Assembly (NCBI GenBank): GCA_004151065.3
Contig: NWUY0300009373.1
Span: 1 to 22,580 of the forward strand
Origin: Larix sibirica
Taxonomy: Eukaryota; Streptophyta; Pinopsida; Pinales; Pinaceae
Direction of reading: 5' to 3'
DNA: 22,580 nt
Shown here: piece by piece, positions 9,885-20,154 of the stretch
Numbering within the stretch: the first letter of the stretch is position 1
Layout of the letters: every line of letters starts with the position of its first letter
Made by a program: the position numbers and the translations under genes
The notes under the pieces: generated by a model
Databases searched by the model: none
Told to the model about the DNA's origin: nothing
The model's input: the letters and a program-made list of their open reading frames with translations, nothing else

Positions 9885-11768
9885 TGTAATGTCCCGAAAA
9901 TTATATTATTAACCATTGAAGATAAATAATTAATTTTGGCTTATAGTCTCTATGTACAAATTAAATTTAATCATGAAAGGATGATGTAGGCACACAAATT
10001 CAAATATTTAATTATCAAATATTTGTTTAATGACTTGGAAATTGTCTAGGTGGCTCAATAGGGAACATAGGAAGATGGATAATACCATATGAGTTGTCTC
10101 TCTCAAGAAATCTAGGAAAAGGAAGCCATAACTAGGAAAAAAAACAAAAAGAAGGAAAAGCAGCAGAAAATCAAGAAGGCATAAAGTTTCCATATTTTTT
10201 CTAATAAGGATCAGGAAGGAACAGTAACAGCAAGAATCACCAAGGAATCTCATTAAAAGATACATGATCAAAAATTAGCCGAGGAGGGTGCACTTGATGA
10301 GAGAGAATGGGTCCACATGTGCCAACAACTCACCAAAGTTTCCTCCCAACATCTATGACTCGAATTCCCAGAAAACAGGCTCTAGAAGAAAGGAAAAAGC
10401 CAAGATAAGTTAATAAAAGAAGCATGAGCACTCCATTTCACATATTTTTCCACTTGTTCATTTTTCTTGAGGAGCTCTACGCTTTTCAGAAGCTTGGGTG
10501 ATGTGACCCCTAGCTAGCATTGGGAGATGTGCCCCTTTGCAACCAATGATCTAGTTGAGAGATTGTGAGATCCTTCAGCTAGATATTGAGGAAGAGAACA
10601 CACAATTATTTTCATGGAGATTCAATGCATCCTTTAAAGTATTTTGCAGGTCTAATCAAAGTTTTTCAGTGTTGAAATCGAATTCCAATAGAAGCAGATA
10701 TCTCTGTGGTGTGCTTGCAGTGCCAGTAAAGTTTGGGTGTGTTGGGATAAGGAGGGCACACCTGTGGTTCATGGTCTATTTTGTTAGATATTATCTTATT
10801 CATATTTTCTCAATATCAGGTGGAGGTATCACTCTAGGTGGCTGATCTCAAGTTAGGATCGATTTACAGCTTGGGAGTCCAAGTATTGTGAAGAAGAAAT
10901 CATCCCTTGGAGCAATTTTTCTATCATCTCTTCTATGTAAATATTCTGATTCTGGTAGCCATTATCATATCACATTTTATTGTGATTATAAAATGCTTGA
11001 GGAGTCATGAATATTCAACATATTTCCTTCCTTTAATAATAAACCTCAATGAGATTTTCCAGCAGTTTCATGTCCAATTGTTATTGTTAAATCTCCTTGT
11101 ACAAATATGCAATATACAATCTTGTTTATGTGTTATGAATCAGTCTTAGATGTTTCTAGAAATCATTCTATGGGTAATTTGAGTCAGTACAGGTGTATTA
11201 GGGTCTGATCCAAGCAACATATCAATAAGTCGTGACCTCCCAGTTCCATTAGAAAGTGTTTGGAAATTTCCTATCTCACCTGGCCAAAAGTTTGAAATTT
11301 CTCCTAGTCTCCAAATTTTGCAATTTAACTCCTAATATTTGAACCTAGAGTATTCCATAACAGTTTATGTTTTTTATAGTCGAGATGCTTCCAGTATTGC
11401 ATCAGAATCAGGATATTTCCACATAATTCCTGGGGAAATTTCTTTCGGTCAATTGGGTCTACCCAAATTGTCTTCCCAAGTGTGATGCACTTTGAAATGT
11501 GCATGTTGTCAAAGTAGAACCTTGAGTCTACCTTCCCTCAAGTATTGTAGGTCTATCATAAGGGTGTTGTAGGATGTTCTAAGTGTGTAGGAATCCCCAT
11601 TGTTTTTTTTGGGAAAAATCAATAAAACCTAGTGGTTTTTGGATCTAGTTGAAGACAAGCAATCTTTTTGTGCCTAGTTTGAAGCAAAACACTTAGTTTT
11701 GAGAAATTTCAATTTCTTGAGTTAGGGGTTGAGATAATATCTCCATATTTCAGATTGGGGATATTACA
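9885..11768 (+). mobile_element. LTR of a plus-strand retrotransposon (1,884 bp)
   Basis: The block starts TGTAATGTCCC and ends GGGGATATTACA. The start and the reverse complement of the end agree except at one position, so the termini form the expected short inverted repeat with TG...CA ends. One base later comes a primer-binding site for initiator-Met tRNA. This places the LTR as the 5' LTR of a plus-strand element. A TATAAAAT at 10987-10994 could be its promoter, but this is uncertain. Frames inside the LTR (10555-10845, 10907-11149 and minus 10008-10271) do not look like genes. No matching 3' LTR occurs in the window, so the element is incomplete or runs past a break. The termini fit Ty3/Gypsy-like plant elements, but I found no polymerase to confirm it. 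Confidence 0.82.
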
Positions 11769-11769
11769 G

Positions 11770-11787
11770 TGGAATCATAGCATGGTA
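11770..11787 (+). other. Primer-binding site (initiator-Met tRNA type)
   Basis: TGGAATCATAGCATGGTA lies one base after the LTR end. The plant initiator-Met tRNA primer site is TGGTATCAGAGC, so 10 of the first 12 bases match. The position and the match together fix the element's orientation. The same site recurs at 15027-15044 in the duplicated copy. Confidence 0.8.
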
Positions 11788-11866
11788 CTCTACACCTATG
11801 AATTTTAAACCTTTAGTTTAATAAATTTGCAGACCATAATCCTTAGAAGAAGAAAAAGTTTGCAGT

Positions 11867-12118
11867 ATGAGATTTGTACCGATTGATGATGAACTAGAAC
11901 AAGATGCATGGGAAGATTCCTTTCCTGATGATGACATAATTTATATAGATGGAGGTTTTCATGTTTCACATGAGGATGATGATGGCTTATGTGACAACAT
12001 ACACAGAGTTGACATAATGCAGAGTTCATCAATGGAAAGACTAGTAGATGGCAGATTGTTACCCACCTTCCTTCCTGCATCGACAGTAAAGAAAGGGATC
12101 CTACCTTGGAGAAGATAA
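11867..12118 (+). pseudogene. Acidic reading frame at the 5' end of the element interior
   Basis: This 83-codon frame begins about 80 bases after the primer-binding site with MRFVPIDDELEQDAWED and is rich in Asp and Glu through residue 40. I do not recognise the family. From about 12045 the next frame (one base back) becomes the more protein-like reading, through THLPSCIDSKERDPTLEKIN, and leads toward the long frame at 12187. This suggests one original ORF broken by a frameshift near 12050-12100. It could be the N-terminus of an element-encoded protein. The antisense frame at 11805-12080 is a shadow. The same sequence is repeated at 15124-15375. Confidence 0.4.
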
Positions 12119-12186
12119 ACCAGAATATTGATGATTCACATCAGATTTTGTAGTAGATCACAAAGGCCTTATCAACATCATCCATA

Positions 12187-13857
12187 ATGCAAAGTTTCAA
12201 AAGACTCTTTGGTTTTTCTACAAAGAAAGTCTCCAAACGTTTTTGTGAAGAAAGTGGTTCAGAAAATGGTAAATCAACGGCAATGTATCAACCTACAAAT
12301 GAGAAGGAAGAACAAAAGGAAAACAATTGAATGGCATACAAAGATGAAGAATCAGATGCACATGAGCATGTGGAAAACATAACACCAAGGAATGACAAAA
12401 TTTCTTATTTTTGTAGCAGTCGCACTTATTTGAAGCAGTATGAAATAGCAGTCATTTCATGTAATGACAATGATATTATAAAATATTCTAATGTTGATTT
12501 TGGTGTTAAAGGAGAGTTATGTGTTGTGGTTCCATGCTACAAGCAAACTGATTTGTCATTTCATCCAATAGAAAATGTGAAGAAAACAATTCCAAATGAT
12601 GGTTGCAATATGGAAGAAAAATATGCAGGAGTTGAGCATGTTGGAGATGAAAATGAGCCAACCTTTAATGAGATAGAGGAACGGTGCAAAAGAGAAGGCC
12701 TAGCAGTAGTTCATGAACTTGTTGATTATGTGAACCCATATGAAAAGGAATCCACAACAAGGCACTCAAGTTTCTTTATGGGTGAATTCGAAATCACTAC
12801 AAAGGAGGTTGAAGATGGATTGGGTTATGATGAGGATATTGGTAGACATATATCTTGTAGATCATATTCAAAGGTAGATCATAAATCAGCCTTCCAATCA
12901 TCAATAAAATTTCTTTGTGAAGTGAATGTCAATGATGAAGATGTGACACAAAGGTACAATGAAAATTTTGAATTTTTCAACAGTCACATCTCCTTGTAGC
13001 CTATTGAAATAATATCCACTTCATATAATGGGAATGATATTATAAATTCTTCTAATGTTGTTCTAAATGTTAATGGTAAATATTGTGATGTGGGTTCATG
13101 CCACAAGCAAATTGATCTCTCATTTCAACCATTATAATATGTAAACTTAGTGGAGGATTTTACATGTGAGTCGCATCATCTGATGGGGTCACTAAAGGTA
13201 AAAAAAGAGAATATTATGGCATACTTGAAAAATTTTGTTGAAACAAATACCTTAGTGATAGACTGATGTTGGAGAGCTTCAGGGAATGATCTGGAAGGAG
13301 AATCTTTCTTGGCAAATTTCGAAGCACTTATAAAAGCAATGACAGAAATGAAATATCATTACATGAATCTAATTTCATATAGGAATCAACTTCTATGGCT
13401 TAAAAAATTGTACCAGCATGCACTCAAGATGGACTAATAAGAATCAAATAGACTCACTAGTGAGCTGGAGGCTACCTATGATTCTTTGAAGATCACATAG
13501 GAGTCCCTCCAAGAATCAAAAATCCGGATCGATCAGTTTTGTAAGGAGTTGAATATATAACATCCTCCATCCTACATGGAAAATAATCAACTGTACATGG
13601 AAGGTGACACATTTTATTTGATGGAGGAACCTCATCTGAAGGGGGATCACGAGGAACATTCATATTTACAGGTGCTTATGAAGAAAAATGATATAGAAGC
13701 TATTTTCCAAGCACTTGTTTGAATCACTTGTGTTCTTTACATTTATTACGAGGGGCATACTTTTCATCAAAATTATAGCAAAGTCCACGTCTTTGTTAGT
13801 CTTCCATTTCAACTAGGGACAACCTCTATACTTTCAAGTGAGGAAAACTATTTGTGA
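12187..13857 (+). pseudogene. Unrecognised retrotransposon-borne protein, one long frame with stop codons
   Basis: A single reading frame can be followed for 557 codons without a frameshift, from MQSFKRLFGFSTKKVSKRF at 12187 to the TGA at 13855. It is interrupted by stops at 12328, 12997, 13135, 13264, 13435, 13438, 13498, 13558 and 13720. My estimate for random sequence of this composition is 35-40 stops, so the frame was once coding. The longest open part (12331-12999) encodes 222 residues, acidic and Cys-containing. A 46-codon segment (12442-12579) is repeated in frame at 13006-13143. The C-terminal third, with LTSELEATYDSLKIT and ESLQESKIRIDQFCKEL, looks helical and possibly coiled-coil. 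I see no zinc knuckle, protease, polymerase or integrase motif. It could be an extra ORF of a non-autonomous LTR element or captured host sequence. Confidence 0.5.
12442..13143 (+). repeat. Two in-frame copies of a 46-codon unit within the unrecognised ORF
   Basis: Units 12442-12579 and 13006-13143 align without gaps at 105 of 138 bases (76 percent). Shared residues include NDNDII/NGNDII, SNV, a Cys-x3-to-4-Cys spacing, and KQTDLSF/KQIDLSF. Both units are in the same frame. The second contains a TAA where the first has a Glu codon. Confidence 0.8.
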
Positions 13858-13870
13858 TTAAGGAATTGAC

Positions 13871-14053
13871 TTGTGTAGGGTGGGAGCGATTAATGAAGGA
13901 GGGTTTGTTGATTTGTGCATTGATCAATATGTTTGCTTCGAGAGCCCTCTAGGATTCCTCCAACTACGTAGCATGATGTTGCATTCTGACTTGTGCTTTA
14001 ATTTCCTCCTTGAGGACACTGATGAAACATTATTTATAGAAAGAATATGTTAA
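13871..14053 (+). pseudogene. Short frame downstream of the unrecognised ORF
   Basis: A 60-codon frame (MCRVGAINEGGFVDLCIDQY...) starts just after the long frame ends, in another frame. Its composition is protein-like but I recognise no family. It may be a frameshifted continuation of the element's coding region. An identical copy lies at 17128-17310. Confidence 0.25.
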
Positions 14054-14338
14054 GTTATTTATATAGATGGATAATTTCTCAAAGGTTGAGATAAAATCTG
14101 TGACTAAGCATGTTTTGTAAAACTTGGTAAGCCACTCCAAATAGTGAGGATCTCGCTCGTAATGCTCATGGAGAGACTTAACAAATAGACTCTAAGCAAT
14201 GTCGTTCCCACATGTTTTTTTTATGTCTCTCCCACCATTTCCATCATTCTAGATTAAAATACAAGACCCCTACCCTAATTTTCATCATGTCATCAGTAAT
14301 ACCATGAAGGGAGAAGTAATGCTCCATTTGAGTGACTC

Positions 14339-14339
14339 N
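14339..14339. other. Single undetermined base between two identical 3.26-kb copies
   Basis: An isolated N. The sequence ending at 14338 corresponds to 17595 in the second copy, and the sequence starting at 14340 corresponds to 11083 in the first. This is best explained by the end of one contig and the start of the next, overlapping by about 3.26 kb. Confidence 0.85.
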
Positions 14340-14340
14340 A

Positions 14341-17300
14341 TTGTTAAATCTCCTTGTACAAATATGCAATATACAATCTTGTTTATGTGTTATGAATCAG
14401 TCTTAGATGTTTCTAGAAATCATTCTATGGGTAATTTGAGTCAGTACAGGTGTATTAGGGTCTGATCCAAGCAACATATCAATAAGTCGTGACCTCCCAG
14501 TTCCATTAGAAAGTGTTTGGAAATTTCCTATCTCACCTGGCCAAAAGTTTGAAATTTCTCCTAGTCTCCAAATTTTGCAATTTAACTCCTAATATTTGAA
14601 CCTAGAGTATTCCATAACAGTTTATGTTTTTTATAGTCGAGATGCTTCCAGTATTGCATCAGAATCAGGATATTTCCACATAATTCCTGGGGAAATTTCT
14701 TTCGGTCAATTGGGTCTACCCAAATTGTCTTCCCAAGTGTGATGCACTTTGAAATGTGCATGTTGTCAAAGTAGAACCTTGAGTCTACCTTCCCTCAAGT
14801 ATTGTAGGTCTATCATAAGGGTGTTGTAGGATGTTCTAAGTGTGTAGGAATCCCCATTGTTTTTTTTGGGAAAAATCAATAAAACCTAGTGGTTTTTGGA
14901 TCTAGTTGAAGACAAGCAATCTTTTTGTGCCTAGTTTGAAGCAAAACACTTAGTTTTGAGAAATTTCAATTTCTTGAGTTAGGGGTTGAGATAATATCTC
15001 CATATTTCAGATTGGGGATATTACAGTGGAATCATAGCATGGTACTCTACACCTATGAATTTTAAACCTTTAGTTTAATAAATTTGCAGACCATAATCCT
15101 TAGAAGAAGAAAAAGTTTGCAGTATGAGATTTGTACCGATTGATGATGAACTAGAACAAGATGCATGGGAAGATTCCTTTCCTGATGATGACATAATTTA
15201 TATAGATGGAGGTTTTCATGTTTCACATGAGGATGATGATGGCTTATGTGACAACATACACAGAGTTGACATAATGCAGAGTTCATCAATGGAAAGACTA
15301 GTAGATGGCAGATTGTTACCCACCTTCCTTCCTGCATCGACAGTAAAGAAAGGGATCCTACCTTGGAGAAGATAAACCAGAATATTGATGATTCACATCA
15401 GATTTTGTAGTAGATCACAAAGGCCTTATCAACATCATCCATAATGCAAAGTTTCAAAAGACTCTTTGGTTTTTCTACAAAGAAAGTCTCCAAACGTTTT
15501 TGTGAAGAAAGTGGTTCAGAAAATGGTAAATCAACGGCAATGTATCAACCTACAAATGAGAAGGAAGAACAAAAGGAAAACAATTGAATGGCATACAAAG
15601 ATGAAGAATCAGATGCACATGAGCATGTGGAAAACATAACACCAAGGAATGACAAAATTTCTTATTTTTGTAGCAGTCGCACTTATTTGAAGCAGTATGA
15701 AATAGCAGTCATTTCATGTAATGACAATGATATTATAAAATATTCTAATGTTGATTTTGGTGTTAAAGGAGAGTTATGTGTTGTGGTTCCATGCTACAAG
15801 CAAACTGATTTGTCATTTCATCCAATAGAAAATGTGAAGAAAACAATTCCAAATGATGGTTGCAATATGGAAGAAAAATATGCAGGAGTTGAGCATGTTG
15901 GAGATGAAAATGAGCCAACCTTTAATGAGATAGAGGAACGGTGCAAAAGAGAAGGCCTAGCAGTAGTTCATGAACTTGTTGATTATGTGAACCCATATGA
16001 AAAGGAATCCACAACAAGGCACTCAAGTTTCTTTATGGGTGAATTCGAAATCACTACAAAGGAGGTTGAAGATGGATTGGGTTATGATGAGGATATTGGT
16101 AGACATATATCTTGTAGATCATATTCAAAGGTAGATCATAAATCAGCCTTCCAATCATCAATAAAATTTCTTTGTGAAGTGAATGTCAATGATGAAGATG
16201 TGACACAAAGGTACAATGAAAATTTTGAATTTTTCAACAGTCACATCTCCTTGTAGCCTATTGAAATAATATCCACTTCATATAATGGGAATGATATTAT
16301 AAATTCTTCTAATGTTGTTCTAAATGTTAATGGTAAATATTGTGATGTGGGTTCATGCCACAAGCAAATTGATCTCTCATTTCAACCATTATAATATGTA
16401 AACTTAGTGGAGGATTTTACATGTGAGTCGCATCATCTGATGGGGTCACTAAAGGTAAAAAAAGAGAATATTATGGCATACTTGAAAAATTTTGTTGAAA
16501 CAAATACCTTAGTGATAGACTGATGTTGGAGAGCTTCAGGGAATGATCTGGAAGGAGAATCTTTCTTGGCAAATTTCGAAGCACTTATAAAAGCAATGAC
16601 AGAAATGAAATATCATTACATGAATCTAATTTCATATAGGAATCAACTTCTATGGCTTAAAAAATTGTACCATCATGCACTCAAGATGGACTAATAAGAA
16701 TCAAATAGACTCACTAGTGAGCTGGAGGCTACCTATGATTCTTTGAAGATCACATAGGAGTCCCTCCAAGAATCAAAAATCCGGATCGATCAGTTTTGTA
16801 AGGAGTTGAATATATAACATCCTCCATCCTACATGGAAAATAATCAACTGTACATGGAAGGTGACACATTTTATTTGATGGAGGAACCTCATCTGAAGGG
16901 GGATCACGAGGAACATTCATATTTACAGGTGCTTATGAAGAAAAATGATATAGAAGCTATTTTCCAAGCACTTGTTTGAATCACTTGTGTTCTTTACATT
17001 TATTACGAGGGGCATACTTTTCATCAAAATTATAGCAAAGTCCACGTCTTTGTTAGTCTTCCATTTCAACTAGGGACAACCTCTATACTTTCAAGTGAGG
17101 AAAACTATTTGTGATTAAGGAATTGACTTGTGTAGGGTGGGAGCGATTAATGAAGGAGGGTTTGTTGATTTGTGCATTGATCAATATGTTTGCTTCGAGA
17201 GCCCTCTAGGATTCCTCCAACTACGTAGCATGATGTTGCATTCTGACTTGTGCTTTAATTTCCTCCTTGAGGACACTGATGAAACATTATTTATAGAAAG

Positions 17301-17595
17301 AATATGTTAAGTTATTTATATAGATGGATAATTTCTCAAAGGTTGAGATAAAATCTGTGACTAAGCATGTTTTGTAAAACTTGGTAAGCCACTCCAAATA
17401 GTGAGGATCTCGCTCGTAATGCTCATGGAGAGACTTAACAAATAGACTCTAAGCAATGTCGTTCCCACATGTTTTTTTTATGTCTCTCCCACCATTTCCA
17501 TCATTCTAGATTAAAATACAAGACCCCTACCCTAATTTTCATCATGTCATCAGTAATACCATGAAGGGAGAAGTAATGCTCCATTTGAGTGACTC
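14341..17595 (+). repeat. Second copy of the 3.26-kb duplication (probably artefactual)
   Basis: The copy carries the same LTR 3' part (14341-15025), primer site (15027-15044), acidic frame (15124-15375), long stop-interrupted frame (15444-17114) with its internal repeat (15699-15836 and 16263-16400), and short frame (17128-17310). All stops are at matching positions. It continues into unique sequence after 17595, whereas the first copy stops at the N. These genes should not be counted as a second set unless long reads confirm the duplication. Confidence 0.9.
15444..17114 (+). pseudogene. Second occurrence of the unrecognised stop-interrupted ORF
   Basis: This matches the frame at 12187-13857, offset by 3,257 bases, with the same stop positions and reading frame. 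The single G-to-T difference at 16673 (equivalent to 13416) changes one codon from CAG to CAT, Gln to His. It is most likely the same locus represented twice by the assembly, and the single base could be an allele or a sequencing error. Confidence 0.45.
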
Positions 17596-19212
17596 ATCTC
17601 GATGGGTTAGAAGCATCAAATTTATTCAAGTATTAGGAAAATGGCTCCAAGTGTTATTATCCATGGAGAGTATTTTATTGTTATGAGGACCAGAAGGGGG
17701 TTTCTAGTGGCTAGATAATATGAAGTAAGGAGTTTCTTCCTAGTGTGGCTCACTATGATGTGCATTCCCATGGTCTTCTACTTGTGTGCCACTAAGTGTA
17801 AAAATTGTAAACTTCTCATCCAATATATTTTCCAAGAAGTTTGTTTTTCCTTCAACTTAATATCTCATGTTTAATCCCAATTGTTGATGGTCTGCTAAAG
17901 GTGTTGAAATTAGATATTAATATTTGTGTATGCAGCTTCTAGTTTATCCATCCTACTAGTAGTAGAGTGAGTGATCATATTGTATAGGGTGTTGGTATGG
18001 GGTGGTTTATAGAGATATTGGTGGGATCCATTAGGTATCAAGGATAAGGGAGTCTTAGGTGCTATTGCTCTTTGATATATGTGTGGGGTCCAACAATAGT
18101 ACTTGGCTGAATCTCTCAAGGCACTAACTAAGTTACCTTAACCATTCCCTTAGTTGTACTACTCAACTAACTAGGTACTAGAGAGTAATATCCCCAAGTG
18201 TTATTCTATGTACTATAGAAACCATATGACCGATCGATTTATCTAAACTAGTTCTAGGTATATATAGGGGAATTCCAATATACTCAAGGGCACATGGAAG
18301 TGAAATTCCGTATATAGGTTTTTTCTGATGCAGTACTACTCGAAGGGCTAACAACATAGGCTACAAGGGTGTACAATAATGTGACTTAGTACCACTTGTA
18401 TTTTCTATGTGTATGCTTCCCCAACCATAGATTTTTCTACCAAATGACAGATATTTGTGTTATTTAAAGATGTCAAAACACATATTTAAAAGAAAAAAAT
18501 GAAAATTGAGCTGGATAACCCCTAAAGGATATCTACAATTACTATAAAGTAATTTACTTTTCAAGGTAGGGTTTGAGGGAAAAATTTTGAAATAAGCACC
18601 ACTCCTTGTAAAACCTTGATTTGGATATGGTCTTGCAAGCTAAACTTGAAGCTTTGGTAACTCTAAAATTTATCCACATTTGGTCTTAAAAAAAAATTAT
18701 AGCAGCTTGATATGTCTACTCTGCAATGGCACATACCTGACTGAATTTGTATGTGTCAATAAAAAATTATGGTAATTTCCCCAAAACTTGTTGATTTTGG
18801 CATTCTCAAAAGAGTGAACTTGTACGGACTACCACGCATCCAATAGTTTAGCTATGAATATGAAATTTGTACCAAAAATACTATTCTCTATATTCTTTCT
18901 CACGTAATTATTGGCACTCAATTTGGCTCTTTGAAACTATAGATATAACCATTTTACCCATAACACTTGTTTAAGGCTAGTTTTTTAACTAGTCTAAATG
19001 TCTAACTTACACAGAGTGTATATTCAAAAGCACGGTGACATAGAAGATGAAATATCAACACATGTTACTTCTATGCATCCTATTTGTAACCTAAAAAATT
19101 TAGGCCCTAAAACTTCATAGAAAATGTTTTGGAGGAAAAATGCCAATTTCACTCGTTTTTAAGGAGCAAAACCCCGAGATTAAAAGTTCTTTCCTTCTTG
19201 GCCCAAGAAATA
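17596..19212. other. Unassigned DNA, probably leader or interior of the minus-strand element
   Basis: The right part lies directly downstream (minus strand) of a primer-binding site at 19213-19224, so it should be untranslated leader and then interior of that element. I recognise no gag or polymerase domain on either strand. The longest minus frame (17910-18119, 69 codons, ending RMDKLEAAYTNINI) is unassigned. The left part may still belong to the plus-strand element headed by the LTR at 9885. A 7-bp perfect hairpin with a 7-base loop lies at 18150-18170. Confidence 0.45.
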
Positions 19213-19224
19213 GCTCTAATACCA
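19213..19224 (-). other. Primer-binding site (initiator-Met tRNA type), minus strand
   Basis: The minus strand reads TGGTATTAGAGC, one base different from the canonical TGGTATCAGAGC. It lies at the inner edge of the LTR at 19227-20069 and sets that element's orientation, with the interior to the left. Confidence 0.75.
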
Positions 19225-19226
19225 CA

Positions 19227-20069
19227 TTTAATATACTTTAACTTATAAATTCACATAAAACATATAAAAACACAAGAAAGAATAGATCAAACCCAAAAAA
19301 ATCTCTTGTATGAAAGATATTCACAATAGAGGGTTATGTTCACTTGCCTCTTCAAGGGGGAAACCTCCAAGAGAAAAGATCCAAATACCATAACAATTAT
19401 TGACAAAAAAATTACATAGCTTACTATTCTATATATAGTTCTTCAATAATTAAATCCCTAACTACTTGTTTTCACACTATTAACAAGGTTCAACCACCTA
19501 GGGGCCTTTATTCAATAAACACGTCCCTTTTACATTAAGTCACCACCCACTAACTAGATAATGGGCCTTATGTCCTTGTACGTTGATAAACAAGGGAGGT
19601 TAGGGTAAGTCCCTATCATTAAGTGTTGATAGGTGCTCAACTTTAACTACAATGTTGGAGCACTACATGGAGATTCCTTCAACCACTTTTTGACTCGTTT
19701 GAGCTCATGTGCATTGATAGCTATCCACAAACCTAGAATATACATGTTGGATATGTCCTCAATTATTGGATACAAAATCTTAAAACATATTTCCAAAAAT
19801 GTCCAACCATGACCGAAGAACAATATCTTCTTCTTGTAGGAATCAACTAGAAGGAATTCCTCAATCTTAGAGGAAATCGTACCAAAAATTTACCAAGGTA
19901 TATGTGAAACTAAATAATGAACAGGTTGGTAGTAGCACCTCTAGCATTATTACCACATTGGATGCCTTATGTTAGGACTTGATCAAGTTATTTTATCAAC
20001 CAAGTTACTAATCTAACCTCATGCGCATATGGTTGCAATTGCATCAACCTAAAGGAAATATGTCCAACA
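19227..20069 (-). mobile_element. LTR of a minus-strand retrotransposon, probably Ty1/Copia-like
   Basis: On the minus strand this block starts at 20069 with TGTTGGACATATTTCC, typical of plant Copia LTRs. A TATA box (CTATATATAG, about 19429-19438) sits about 630 bases in. It runs to within a few bases of an initiator-Met primer site. This gives an LTR of about 843 bp with a U3 of about 600 and an R-U5 of about 200 bases. The inner end reads ...TATATTAAATG rather than a clean ...CA, so that boundary is uncertain by a few bases. The five bases outside the outer end (20070-20074, ATTCA) are the candidate target-site duplication. No partner LTR is present in the window. The superfamily is inferred from LTR style only; no polymerase was found. 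Confidence 0.68.
19429..19438 (-). promoter_or_regulatory. TATA box of the minus-strand LTR
   Basis: The minus strand reads CTATATATAG at the expected place, about 200 bases before the primer-binding site. This matches a U3 promoter with transcription beginning about 30 bases downstream. Confidence 0.55.
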
Positions 20070-20154
20070 ATTCAATGAAATTTTCACTAAGCTTTGGCTC
20101 TAGGTTTAGATCAAATATCCATAATAGGTACTTGTGCTTAAATTTAAATCTAGT

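Larger units (their letters stand above)
11084..14338 (+). repeat. First copy of a 3.26-kb near-identical tandem duplication
   Basis: This segment reappears at 14341-17595 with a constant offset of 3,257 bases and no indels. It starts inside the LTR, contains the primer site and the unrecognised coding region, and ends one base before the N at 14339. The only difference I found by eye is G at 13416 against T at 16673. Such identity in an element full of ancient stop codons points to unmerged overlapping contigs rather than a biological duplication. Confidence 0.9.

Noticed and set aside
10555-11149. Plus-strand frames of 96 and 80 codons inside the LTR
   Set aside because: They lie wholly within the 9885-11768 LTR, lack motifs and look like chance frames.
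11805-12080. 91-codon minus-strand frame rich in His and Cys, with a copy at 15062-15337
   Set aside because: It is antisense to the acidic frame at 11867; the His and Cys residues arise from Asp/Glu codons read on the other strand.
11084-17595. Reading the duplication as two real tandem genes or a CRISPR-like or satellite array
   Set aside because: Only two copies exist, separated by an N, with shared ancient stops. An assembly overlap explains them better, and there is no spacer-repeat structure.
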